Below, piece after piece: positions 39,720 to 50,170 of a stretch of 64,000 nucleotides of DNA (positions are counted from its first letter, which is position 1; each line of letters opens with the position of its first letter). Origin of the DNA: Pyropia yezoensis (taxonomy: Eukaryota > Rhodophyta > Bangiophyceae > Bangiales > Bangiaceae); NCBI GenBank assembly GCA_009829735.1, contig CM020619.1, forward strand, positions 6,340,083 to 6,404,082. Reading direction: 5' to 3'. The notes under the pieces are model-generated. The model made no database searches. It saw only the letters and a program-made list of their open reading frames with translations, and was not told where the DNA came from. The position numbers and the translations under genes are program-made.

Positions 39720-40001
39720 CGGCGTACACTGCAGAGATCAAGACTTGACGATCGAATTGAGACCAAGTTTGGAGTTGCCAGAGACAACTCACAGGTTCGA
39801 GGGGTGTCGTTGGACAAAGTCCATTGGCGGGCAGAGGCGCCGGGAAGAAGACCCACAACATTGGACACGCACTGGCGGCAATGCAAAAGCGACCCCGCCC
39901 CCGGAACCACTCGAGACGCCAACCCGCACATCCACACACACGCTTCCGGACCAGAGCCTCACGCCTTCTTCCTACCTGTTGTTGCGTCGGATCGGACCAG
40001 T

Positions 40002-41373
40002 ATGGCTTCCCGTGTAACTGTTAAGCAGATGCGAGCCGAACTGAAGCGTCGGGGGCTCCCCATTCACGGGACGAAGCAGATGCTCGCGGACCGGTGCCGA
40101 CAGAATGGGGTCTCGTGTGCTGGGCCGGCTATCACCGGGACGGATGGATCTACCTCGGGTGCTCGGTCGGGCGCTCTCCCTCCCCCGTCGAATCCTGGTT
40201 CCCCTGCGCCCGACGAGCCTCGCCCCTCCCCTCCTCGGCGCACACCCGCAGGACAGAGCGAAGCGCCAAGCGATCCTGACGCGACCGTCCCTGCTGCGGC
40301 AACCCCTGGACAAGTGTCTGCCGAGAGCGGTGGCACGGCAGCCATCCAACCGAGCCCAGACCGACAGCCTCCGTTTACCAAGCACGAGAGAGCGCGTCTC
40401 GCGCATGTGATGTGCCATGGCGAGGTCGCTGCTGGTGTCATCGTGTCTCGCGGCCCGATGTCCCGCCAACAGGTGGACTCGAGGTCGAGTCGTACGGAGG
40501 TCTGGCCAGTGGTCGTGGCGGAGGTGTTCAACGGCCCAGAGGTCTTCACTGTTCCCGCCGCGTGCGCAGACGCAGCAATAGACCCCAACCTTCACACAGT
40601 TCGGCGCACGGGTCAGTTCTTGCGTGCAAAGTGGACAGAGGTATGTTCTCAGCGCGATCTATTTATCGGGCCCGCTTAAGTGCTGCGGTGAGGGTTGTAT
40701 TGGAGGGATCTTTCTGCGCTTCTCCGCCGCCGTAGCGGTTGTCTGACGCCCCGGCATCATTTCATTCGTGTGTATCACTCTCTGTGTGCAGATTGCTTCT
40801 GGTTTTTGGCGCGTGCATAAGCGCTACTCCAGCTCAGGCCAGAACGATCCGAACTTGTGGTCAAACTTCTCGCAAGGGGACACGCTGTTGGACTATTTGT
40901 TCGTGTTGCTGAAAGACAAGGAGATTGTTCTGGAGCTCATGAACCCTGAAGTGGGGCCCGCGGGCGTAGAGGGCGACGTGCCTGGGCTGACCACGGTGGG
41001 AGCCGCGACCTCTCGAGCCAAGCGTAGGCGTCCGGTGGAGGCCGGAATTCAGTCGCTGATCGACAGCTCTGCCAGCATCGCAGCGTCGGCCGCAAAGCAA
41101 GCGCGCCTGGCAGAGCTCGTTGCTCTGTCCACTACCCTCAAGAATGCGCAGGACGCTGGCCTACCGTCTGGGATTGTGCTGGCCCTCACGACGCGATTGG
41201 AAAGTGCTCTGCAGTCCTCCGTCGGCCAAGAGCCTCTCGAGACTGCAGCGGAACCAGAGCCGGTCGCAGCGGTCGGCGGCGGCGGGCGTGGTCAAGATGA
41301 TACTGCCGGCCCCGTGGCTGGCTCCTCTCAGCCCCGTCCGGTTGACCCATCCGTGGACGAGGAGGAGGCGTGA
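40002..41373 (+). CDS. SAP plus Myb/SANT-like DNA-binding protein of the Harbinger element
   Basis: This is the second gene of the transposon; in this superfamily its product binds the ends and brings the transposase to DNA. Exon 1 is 40002-40640 and exon 2 is 40792-41373. The 151-bp intron starts GTATGT and ends TGTGCAG, in phase 0, giving 406 residues. The start ATG has A at -3 and G at +4. Residues about 5-35 are a SAP motif (VKQMRAELKRRGLPIHGTKQ), which contacts DNA. After a Pro/Ser-rich linker, residues about 130-250 form the Myb-like region. It includes FTKHERARLAHVMCHGE and, created only by splicing, AKWTEIASGFWRVHKRY followed by NDPNLWSNF. The rest is helical and then acidic. The Myb-like assignment rests on pattern and context. 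Confidence 0.85.
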
Positions 41374-41529
41374 GGGTTTTTCAAGGGATTGCCTGTGTCG
41401 TTTAGAGAGCTGTTCATTCTGCGTCCGATTGTAATGCGAGGGCACCACGGTACACATGGGCTTCTTGAACGCGGTGGGCGGTGCACATGGCGCACGTAGG
41501 AAAAACAATGTCTTGTGCACACACTTGAT

Positions 41530-42774
41530 TCAGTACATGGGAGGTACCCCCGGGCGCAGCAATCCAAGCTCTTCCACCCGACGAGTCATTTTCACCCTCA
41601 ACAAGGAGCGCTCGCGGTCGCGACGTCGACCACGCTGGTCGGCACTCACGGTGTCATTCGGCGCCAAGTAAACATTCCCTCCAGCGCGGTCGTTGGCGAA
41701 CGGTGCCAAGCGGTCCGTACCGCTCTCGGACTCGTCACAGCAATAGTTATGCAGACGAAAGCACGCTCGAATCAAAGCTGGCCGCTTCGAAAAGGGCACA
41801 CGAAGAGGTCGCCAGAAGACCCCCCACCGCCACACAAGCATCCCAAAAGCCTGCTCAATGTGAATACGGAGGGATGAGAGATGGAAGTTGTAAGAGTCCC
41901 GCCAGCGATCACCCCTGCCACCACCTGGCCACGGGACGGCCAATGCCTCGCTTGCAGCGTACGCATCGTCTGCCGCAATACAGTGGCCATCCCTAATCAG
42001 CGCCGCTGTTATGGGGTCCTCCGGCCTCAGGAGCGCCTGCCCGAGCAATGTACAAGAAAACGCCGTCGAGTCGTGAGAAGACCCAGGACTCATGCAGGAC
42101 ATCCATCGAAACTTGTACGAAGCGTCACAAATGGCCTGCACATTGAAAGCGTAGAAGCCCTTCCGAGAGTAGTAGTCGGCCACGCACGTAACATCCGATG
42201 GTAGGGGCTGCTCCTGCTCAATCGCCACGCCATCGAGCGCTCCGATGACGTTGGAGAACGGGGAATTCCGCCCCGCTTGGAAGCCAGCAGCGTACGCGAG
42301 TCGACGAGTACTGTTCCCTACCTGGAAGTCCAGAGCCAGTGCAGAGGTAGAGTTAACAGCGTCCACGACCTCCCACACTGCGCGGTACAATGAGGCCGGG
42401 TGTACCCCAAACGCCGCGCAAATGTCCACGTAGCTACCGCCTCCCAAATAGCGCAGCGCCAAAGCAGTACGCGTCTCCGCAGAGAGGCCACGACGGGGCA
42501 AGAGAGGGCGCAAGAGTGCCACCAGGCCATCAAAGGCGCCATCGGACATGCGCATAGCGCGAGGGAATAGGGCGCCGTAGCGTGCCCGGACGTCGGAAAA
42601 GGGTACAGAAACAGATGTGTATTGAAAGGGGTCAGAGAACAAACCACGGTGGGCATGCAAGGCTCCAGCCACAGACGTCATGAACGCACCCGCCCGCCAG
42701 ATAGGAGTGGGGTCCATGATGCTGTAGGCGGCGATATGAACGGGCTTTGGTGGCGCTCGAGCAGGGCGGACCAT
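41530..42774 (-). CDS. PIF/Harbinger DDE_Tnp_4 transposase
   Basis: This 414-residue transposase catalyses cut-and-paste movement. The N-terminal part has a helix-turn-helix (LALRYLGGGSYVDICAAFGV). The catalytic core follows DDE_Tnp_4 order: the first Asp in VIGALDGVAIEQ, the second in CIAADDAYAASEALAVPWPG, and the Glu in RIHIEQAFGMLVWRWGVFWR. The ATG chosen is 42772-42774. The bases before it read TGTGCAG, so a 5' intron may end exactly there and further N-terminal or untranslated exons may lie upstream. It converges on the SAP-Myb gene with about 156 bp between the stop codons. Confidence 0.93.
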   Translation of the reverse strand: MVRPARAPPKPVHIAAYSIMDPTPIWRAGAFMTSVAGALHAHRGLFSDPFQYTSVSVPFSDVRARYGALFPRAMRMSDGAFDGLVALLRPLLPRRGLSAETRTALALRYLGGGSYVDICAAFGVHPASLYRAVWEVVDAVNSTSALALDFQVGNSTRRLAYAAGFQAGRNSPFSNVIGALDGVAIEQEQPLPSDVTCVADYYSRKGFYAFNVQAICDASYKFRWMSCMSPGSSHDSTAFSCTLLGQALLRPEDPITAALIRDGHCIAADDAYAASEALAVPWPGGGRGDRWRDSYNFHLSSLRIHIEQAFGMLVWRWGVFWRPLRVPFSKRPALIRACFRLHNYCCDESESGTDRLAPFANDRAGGNVYLAPNDTVSADQRGRRRDRERSLLRVKMTRRVEELGLLRPGVPPMY

Positions 42775-42950
42775 CTGCACACCCCACTCTTCAAGTCACA
42801 CTCCAGTGTTTGTGATACTTCAAAAAGAGTCATGATGAGTTGTTCAAAACTTATGTATTTGGTATACCGACCGGACTCCCCTCTCCCGTTCCTTTCGCAG
42901 GTATATACCGTCGTCACATGAGACGGTACGCGAACTGCGAACGGGCCTGA

Positions 42951-43888
42951 GTGTGCATGGCACCCGATGCAGTGAAGTCCTCAGAGTGTAAACCAGCACG
43001 TATCGATATGCCGCAAGGCAGGGCCAACCCCCCACCCCCACGTGTTGCCTCCCTCAACGTCTGCCAGGCCCGTGATCCGCCCTTCTCGGCTGGATGCCGT
43101 GCCGGCGCGCCCCGCCGTCGCCAGGCAGACACCTCAGTGTGCCGCCACGCCCCCGCCCGCTCGCGCCGCGCCCCCCTCCTCCCGCGCGTCCGTGTCCCCT
43201 CGCCGCCCGGCTGCCGCGGGCGCGTCGCCACCGTCGCCTCTGCTCCACTTCCACCCCTGCTTCCCACTCGTGCCGCCAATTCCTTCCCCCCCCCCCCCTC
43301 TTCCCCTCATCTAGGTAGTACACGGCTACACGGCTTACGCCGTCCGTGGGCCGACTGTCGCTGGGCGGACTGCGCGCGTGCCTCCCTCCTCCACCCCACC
43401 CACCCCCCCTCTGTCGTCCGCGGCAGGGGGAGCGCGCCCATGACCCCCCCCGTCCCTGACGGCAGACGCGTCGTGGCGGCGGCGGCGACATGACGCGGGG
43501 CGGTGGTCGGGCGCCGCTGCTGGCGCGGCCGGCGGGCTTGTACGGCCGGGTAGGTTGGCGGGCTGTAAGAGTTGGGTTTGGGAGACGGGGGGTCGGGGTG
43601 AGGGTTGGGATTGGGGTCGGGGAGTGCGTGGGTGGGTTTGGGTGGGGGCGTGGGTGGGGAGGTGGAGGGAGAGGAGGTTCTGCTGTTCCTGGTCCTTTTT
43701 TCTTGGTCGCGTGTGGTATGTGGTCTTTGTTTTGTTCTTGTGGCGGCAACTGACGGTGCTATGGAATGCCCGGGCGGTCGCCCATGCTTCTGCGAAATTG
43801 CTCTCCTCCCGCGCCGCCCTCTGCCTGACGGCATTTGGCGCGGTCTTAGTGGTGTGTTGGCTATGGCCACTGGGCGTTTGCCGGGGGC
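42951..43888. other. GC-rich upstream region of the NPC1-like gene
   Basis: C-rich low-complexity DNA gives way at about 43550-43680 to a stretch with many GGG and GGGG runs on the plus strand, and then to a T-rich stretch (43680-43745). A hydrophobic-coding segment (LCLTAFGAVLVVCWLWPLGV, about 43822-43881) is open in a different frame from the NPC1-like ORF. It could be an upstream exon or coincidence. Confidence 0.45.
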
Positions 43889-46800
43889 ATGCTCCTCGCC
43901 GCCGCTGCCGCCGCGGGCCTCGTACGCCACCCCGCCGCGCCCTGCTGGACGTCCGTCTGGCACGCCCGCTCCGACCGCCTCGACGCGCACGCGCGGGCGT
44001 ACGCAGACCTGTTTACGGGCGACGGCCGGCAGCTGGCGGTGGCGGTCGCGTCGGCGGCGGCGGTTGCGCCCGCCGGTACGGCGGCGCCGCCATTTCGGGT
44101 GGGCGCCCCCGCGGCCCCGTCGGCGGCGTCGCAGGCGGGGCTGGAAGCGCTCTTTGGCCTGTCGGCGGCGGCCTACACCAACGTGTCCGTGCGGGCGGTG
44201 GCGCGGAATGGCACCGCCCTGACCCTCCGCCTGGAAGACCTGTGTGACCGCCCGCCCGTGCCACCCACCTACCGCCCACCTGGCGTAGACGCGGACGGCG
44301 CGCCCGACTGGCTCTCCCGCCGCGCCTACCAGTCCTTTGCGTACGGGGCGTTGACGCGGTGCCTCGCCGCCCGCAACGCGCTGTTCGCGCCCAACCGGAC
44401 GGTGGGGGAGATTGCCGAGGGGGGGGACGGCAACGGCACGGCCGTCCCAGTGGCGCTGGAGCCCCTGCCCGCCTCGTGGGGCATCCCCGTCCTGCCGTGC
44501 GTGCGGCACAGCGCGCTCGACTGCTTTGCCGAGGGGGGGCTCCTCGGCTACCCGCCGCCGCTGCGGGAGCTTCAGCGCGTCGCCGCCGCAGTCGGTGCGT
44601 CACGGGCGGCGTGCCTCAACCCGCCCGACCCGGCAAACTGCACGTACAATGCGTGTGTGTTTGAGGACCTGGTGGAGGTGCTCGCGCCGCTCGCGCCGGC
44701 CGACCCGACGCCGACGCCGACGCCCACCGGCGGGGGTGGTGGCGGGGGGCTGCCGCCGCCCCTGCCGCCCCCTTCTTCCGTAAACGTTCCCCCCGGCGGG
44801 GTGCCGACCATTGACTCGGTGCTCGCGGAACTCAACGACGTGACCGTCCCACGGTTTGCCACCTGGGGCTACGCTTGGCGCCCCCGCTTCCGTGCCATGA
44901 CGTCGGACAAGATTGCCGACTACCTCGCGAGGGCGGTGGACTTTGGCCGCGAGTCCAACGTGTCGGCCACGTCGTGCGCGTCCCAGCCAGACAAGCCTTG
45001 CTGCCTTGGCTGGGACGGCGCCGCCGCGGACCCGTCGGCGACGATGGGCGCGATTGAGCGGGGAGTACTGGGCAGCGTCACCGATGTGGGCGCGGTGCGG
45101 ACGGTGGTGTCGACGCGCGACGGGGGGGACTGGGTGTACGTGCGAGGGGGCGACGGCGGCGTCCTCACCCCGACCGCGGCCGCCGCCTACGCGGGCGCGG
45201 TACGCAAGCCCGCGGCGGCGGCGGCAGCAGCTGGCGACACGTCCCCGCCCCCGTGCGTGCCCACGGGGGGGCTGTCGTCTGCGCTGCGCGGCTTTGAGGC
45301 CGCCTTTCTCTCCGCCGTCACCCCCGCCTATGAGCGCGCGCGTGGCAGCGGCTTTGCGCCGGGCGAGGCGTACGCCTCCCTCGCCGCGCGCGTGCACGCG
45401 ACGCGGTCGGAGGACGACACGTTTGCGCTGACCGCCTCGCGGGTGCCGTCGATGCTGCTGCTGGGCGCCGCGCTCGGCGCCATGCTGCCCGTCGTGGGGC
45501 TGGTGCTGGCCAACTGCGCGCGGCCGCTGGGGGCGGCCAACCTGGTCGCCTCCCGCATTGGGCTGGGCGTCGCGGGGGTGGGCGTGTTGGGGGTTGGCGC
45601 GTTTGCTACCGCGGGGCTTGCCCGCGGCATCGGCACCGCCGTGACGCCGCTGGCGTTTCATCTCGGACCCCCGGCGGCGGTGGTGGTGGGCGCCGTTGAC
45701 CTCTTTATGCTGGTGCTGGCTGTGATGGCCACCGGTCAGGGAGGGCTGGGTGGGGGGGTAGGGGGTGGAGGGGGGGGGGGGGGGGGGGGAGGCGGGGGGG
45801 GGAGCAAGGCCGCCTCTGCGGGCGCCCGCGGCAGTACCACCGGCTCGACAGGAGGCGGTGGCGGCGGCGGCGGCGGGGGGGGGGGCGGCGGCGGCCGCGG
45901 CGGCCGCCTCAGCCGCGACAGCGGCGACGCGGCCGACGCGCACGTGACCGACGCGCACGGGCGGCTGTACGCGGCGTCTGCGGCGGCGGTGCCGCCGTCG
46001 CTGATCGCCGCGGCGGCGACGGCAGCGGCGGTCGGTGCCGCCGCCGCCCTCTCCCGCGTGCCCGCCGTGCGCGCCTACGGGGCGACGATTGCGCTGGCGG
46101 CGGCGGCGGGCGCGGCGGCCCGCCTGGCGCTCCTCCTCCCCCTGGCGGCCGCCGACACCCGGCGGGTCATTGCCGGGGGCATTGACGGCGCCCCCTGGTA
46201 CCGGGTGCCCCTCGAGGGCGGCGCGCTCGGCGGGGAGGCCCGCTGCTGGCGGCGCTCTGCGCCGACGGGCCGGCTGGTGGCGGCGGCGCGCGACGGCCTC
46301 GCCGGCCGGGTGCTGCTGCGCGCCCGCCCGCGGGGCACCGCCGCGTCGGCGGCGGTTGCGGCGGCGGTGGTGGGTGCCAGCGCCACCACCGCCGCCGTCG
46401 CGGCCCGGCACTTTCGCCGCGGCGCCGCGCCGTGGAGCCGCCTCCCCGCCCGCTCCGCGGCCGCCGCGTACGGACGGCTGGACGCGGAGCGGTTTGGCCT
46501 GGCGCCCGCCGTGCTCGTCACCACCGCCGCGCCGGGTGCGTCGTTTGTGCTGCCGGGTCGTCAGCGTGCGCTGCTGACGACGCAGCTGCTGCTGCAGGCG
46601 GCGGCCAATGTGAGTGCACTGCCGCCGCTGCGGGAGCGCAGCTGGTACGGGCCCGCCGCGGGGTCGCTGCTCGCCTACTCGGCCGAGCTGGACGGGCCGC
46701 CCCCCGCGGGGGGGGCCGCCCGGGGCGTCGACCCGGTCGTGCCAGCCGACCAGTTTAGCGAGCGCCTGGCGGGGTGGGCGTCGACGGTCGGCACCGCTGC

Positions 46801-46905
46801 GTCGCTCGACGTCTACTGCTACGACCAGGCCGACACGGAGGTGCCGGTGCGTGTGGGGGCGGACACGGACCGGAACGGCGACAGGGGCGGCGGCGGCAGC
46901 GATAA

Positions 46906-46944
<39 letters not shown>

Positions 46945-47656
46945 TGCGGGCGGGGAGGGGGGCTCTCTCGACGGCGCCGCCGCCGAGGCGGGCACGTCCA
47001 TGCCGGGCGGCGTGGCGGGCCAGGCAGACCCACCGCCGGCGGCGGCGGCGCCCCAGGCGGGCGGCCGCGTCCGCGTGCCGTGCTGGGCAAACACCGCCCC
47101 CGCGGCGCCGACGGTGACGCCCGCGGCAACGGCCACCCCCCCCCCCGGTGGCGGCGGCGGCGGCGGCGGCGAGGACCCCCCCCCCGCGGCGGCGGGCCCC
47201 GACGCGGCCAACCCGCCCGCCGCGCGGCTGCTGCGGATCAATGGGGCGCGCCTGCGGTTTGCGTTTTGGAACCTGTCGACCCCCGACGAGGGCGTCGCCG
47301 CTGCCGCATCGGCGCGCGCCGCCATTGCCGCCGCACGGGTCAATGGCAACGCCGCCTTCCTGGCCGGCCGCCTCTTTGCCGACGTGGAGGAGCCCGCCCG
47401 TATTGGCCGCGACGCGGGCGCCACCGCCGCCGCCGCCGCCGCCGCCATTGCGGTGGTGGTGGGCGCGGGCACGCTCAGCGCCCGCCTCACCGCCGCGGTG
47501 GTGACGGCCGCCGCCGCGGCGGTGGCGCAGGCGTTTGCGATTGGCGTTGCCGCGGGGCGGCCTGTGTGTGCGCTGACGCTCATCCACCTGGCGCTCACTG
47601 CGGGGCTCACCACCACCGTCTCCCTGCACGTGGCGTACGCGTACATGGTCGCCCCT

Positions 47657-47691
<35 letters not shown>

Positions 47692-48364
47692 GCCCACCGC
47701 CTCTGTCCACGGCGGTGGCGGCGGCAGCGTCCACAGCGGCGTCGCGGCAGCGGTGGTCCTTGCCGGCGGCGGTGGCGGCGGCGGTGGCGGTGGCGGTGGC
47801 GTTGGCGGTGGCGGCGGCGGGCGGGCGGCCAAGCGGGCGCGCCTGCCGAGCGGGGGCCGGAGCTCGGCGTCGTCGGTGCCCCCCCCCCCTGGCGGGCTGC
47901 CGCTGCCCGCTGCCACCCCCCCGCCCCCCCCTTTTCGGGCGCCCGCCGCAGCGGTGGCGGCGGCTCTCCGCGGGGACGCGTCGGGCGCCTGGTTTGGCCC
48001 CGCCCGCCGCCAGCGGGCGGCGGCCGCCCTCGGCGCCGCCACCCCAGGGGTGGTGTGGGGGTCGGCCGCCGCCGCCGCCGCGGCGGGGGCGGTGTGGGCG
48101 GTCACCGCCGCGGCGGGGGGGGTGGCGGTGCGGCCGCGGGTGGCCGACGGGTGGCTGCTGGGCGTGGCGGCGGCGGCGGTCAATGGGCTGCTCCTCACGC
48201 CCCTGCTGCTGCGGGTGTGGGGGCCCCTGCCGGGGCGCGTGCTGCCGCCGCCGCCGCCGTTGCAGCTGCCCCCGACGGCGTGGCTGCGGGGGGGGGGGGG
48301 GGGGGGGGGGGGGCGGGGGGGGGGGCGGGGGGTGCGGACGACCACCCCGCCACCCGCGCCTTGA
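43889..48364 (+). CDS. NPC1/Patched-like sterol-sensing membrane protein
   Basis: This is a predicted RND-type membrane protein of 1,491 codons that would handle sterols or other lipids. The frame is open from 43850 and its only early ATG is 43889. After one N-terminal hydrophobic segment comes a luminal domain (APCWTSVWHARSDR, AYTNVSVRAVARNGTALTLR then LEDLC). Five helices at about 523-755 contain a sterol-sensing-like stretch (SRIGLGVAGVGVLGVGAF then GAVDLFMLVLAVM), aligning by eye with NPC1's GVDNxF region. A seventh helix, a second luminal domain (PAVLVTTAAPGASFVLPG, ERSWYGPAAGSLLAY), and helices at about 1180-1450 follow, ending LLLTPLLLRVWGPLPG as in Patched relatives. Long Gly tracts interrupt the loops. 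The Cys-rich cholesterol-binding N-terminal domain of NPC1 is missing. Gly runs may hide frameshifts. Confidence 0.75.
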
Positions 48365-48477
48365 TCCCCGTCGCCCCGGTGGAGGGGGGGGGGGGCGCCC
48401 CCACCCCGTCGCCGCCGGCCGTCCCCGCCGGCGGCGCCGCCCCGTCGCCCGGCGCGGGGATGCCCCTGCCATCGTCT

Positions 48478-48517
<40 letters not shown>

Positions 48518-49419
48518 TGGGTGCGGCCGCCCCCACCGCCGTTGCTGCGGCGGGCTGGGAGGGGCAGCCCATCGCCGGCGGCTCGGCTGTGCCGCCCGCC
48601 GGCGGGGCGGCCGGCGGGGAGCCCCGCCCGCACTCGCACACCCACGCCCACCCGCACGACCACCACCCCCCGCGGTACCACGCGCACCGGCGGCGGCCGC
48701 CGCGCCATCGCCGCCGCTACCGGTCGCCCTCCCCGTCATCGTCATCGTCATCGTCGCCGTCGGTGCCGCTGTCGCCGTCGCCGACGTCGCTGGGCTCGTC
48801 GGCACTGTGGCCCGTGTCCCCACCGCCGACGGCCGCGCTGTCGGGCGGCGGCGGCGGCGGCGGCGTGTCCCCATCGCCGACGGCCACGCGGTCGGGCGGC
48901 GGCGGCGGCGGCGACGCCGCCGCCCCGTCGGGGGGCGCCAATGGCGGCAGCTCCCCGCTGGTCAATGGGCCCGCCGCCGCAGCCGCCGCCGCCACCGCCA
49001 CCGCCGCCGCCGCGCCCGTCTCGGCCGGCGCACCACCGGCTGGCGCCGACGGCGAGGCCGCCACCGGTGCCGCCGGCAGCGGCAGCCAGCGGTGGCGGCG
49101 GCGGCAGCAGCAGCGGCGGCGGCAGCGGCAACGACAGCGGCAGCAGCAGCGGCAGCAGCGGCGGCAGCAGGCGGTCCGCCACCGCGGCGACGGCCAGGAC
49201 GCCGCCGACGCCGACGCCGACGCCAACGGCGATGTGCGCAACGACGGCGGCGGGCACGGCAGCGGCAGCAGCAGCGACAGCCACCCTGGCGGTGGGCGAG
49301 TGATGGTGACGGACGACGACAAGAGGGGTGGGGTGACGACCAGCGGCGGCAGTGGCAGTGGCTCATCGGCTGACGACGAGGGGCGTAGCCGCGGGGGCGT
49401 GGAGGGGGGGGGGGAGTAG
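48365..49419 (+). other. Possible out-of-frame C-terminal tail of the NPC1-like protein
   Basis: A second plus-strand frame stays open to 49419 and reads like a cytoplasmic tail: HSHTHAHPHDHHPPRYHAHR, then RRYRSPSPSSSSSSSPSVPL, and a Ser/Asp/Gly-rich end. It is offset by one base from the NPC1-like frame, and the two overlap at a run of 26 G (48288-48313) that is easily miscounted. One more G, or two fewer, would join them. Whether the annotated stop at 48364 is real is open. Confidence 0.45.
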
Positions 49420-49786
49420 GGCGCAGATGCACACGCGCGTGTTTTTTGGGGGGGGGTGGGGGGGGAGGGGGGGGTGCGACTGGCGCGTGCCTGGTGCGTG
49501 CTGCGGTCCATTGCTCGGTCCGGCACCCCTCAGACGGGCCAGTCCAGGACTACAGGACAGGTTCGGGGGGCGGGCGCGCGGCAGCGCGTGACGCACTTGT
49601 GGACAGTGTAACAATTAAAAGGGAGCAGAAGGACGCTGCCCCATGGATGTCACCCACAAGCAAGCGGCCTGCCGTGGCCGCCGCAGCTCCCCTGGATGGC
49701 CGCAGGCACCAGTGGCGACTGTCCCTCTTCCCCTCGTGTCCTCCTCTCTTCCCTCCCCCCCCCCCCCCCCCGCCCCCTCACTCCCC
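49420..49786. other. Short intergenic interval
   Basis: This is a GC-rich interval between a plus-strand gene and a minus-strand gene that converge here; it holds the two 3' ends. A C run lies at 49755-49771. No polyadenylation signal was identified with confidence. Confidence 0.4.
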
Positions 49787-50170
49787 TCACTCGCCATACC
49801 CCACGTGCGGCCCCGTCACGCACCCCGGGTGGTCCACGTCCGCCTCCCCGCAGCACCACCAAAAGAACGCCGTCCCGCGGGGCCGGCCGTCAACGTCACC
49901 CACCGCCCCGCCCCCCCAGTCCCCCTTGCGCACCGAGTCCCCCGTGTAGTGGGCGGCGTGCGCCACACACGCGGTGGGGCCATTGACGGCGGGGTCGTAC
50001 TGCCCGCGGCAGCGGCGACATACGCGGAGGGGACCGCCGCCACCAGTGGTAGGGGTGGTGGGGGTGATGGGGGTGGCGGTGGTGGTGGCAGTAGTGGTGG
50101 TGGCAGAGGGGGGGTGTTGTCCGTGAGGCCGTGCTGCCGCCGCGGTCGGGCCGGCGGCGGCGCGGCGCGG
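49787..50170 (-). CDS. C-terminal exon of a CHORD-like Cys/His-domain protein
   Basis: The minus frame ending in TGA at 49787-49789 encodes a compact Cys/His module in its last 77 residues. It starts CRRCRGQYDPAVN, continues CVAHAAHYTGDSVRKGDW, then TAFFWWCCGEADVDHPGC, and ends at PHVGYGE. The order C-x2-C, C-x2-H, W-x-C-C-G, G-C and H resembles CHORD zinc modules, and more closely a conserved plant/algal protein of unknown function often predicted to be plastid-targeted. That comparison is from memory. Upstream the frame is Thr/Pro- and Ala-rich and stays open to at least 50170 with no ATG, so more exons must lie upstream. No other frame here looks like protein. Confidence 0.65.
   Translation of the reverse strand, partial: PRRAAAGPTAAAARPHGQHPPSATTTTATTTATPITPTTPTTGGGGPLRVCRRCRGQYDPAVNGPTACVAHAAHYTGDSVRKGDWGGGAVGDVDGRPRGTAFFWWCCGEADVDHPGCVTGPHVGYGE

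Larger units (their letters stand above)
39585..42947. mobile_element. Complete PIF/Harbinger DNA transposon
   Basis: The 3,363-bp element begins with GGCCCGTTCGCAGTT (39585-39599) and ends with its exact reverse complement (42933-42947). It is flanked by TGA on both sides (39582-39584 and 42948-42950). A 3-bp duplication and TIRs opening with GG are hallmarks of PIF/Harbinger. GACGGTATATAC and its complement recur just inside both ends (39611-39622 and 42901-42912). The two genes expected for this superfamily face each other inside: a DNA-binding protein (plus) and a DDE transposase (minus). Both are open, so the copy may be active or recently so. Confidence 0.95.

Noticed and set aside
44600..48874. 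A 1,424-codon minus-strand frame opposite the NPC1-like gene
   Set aside because: Arg/Pro/Gly-only composition and no domain; open because of extreme GC content.
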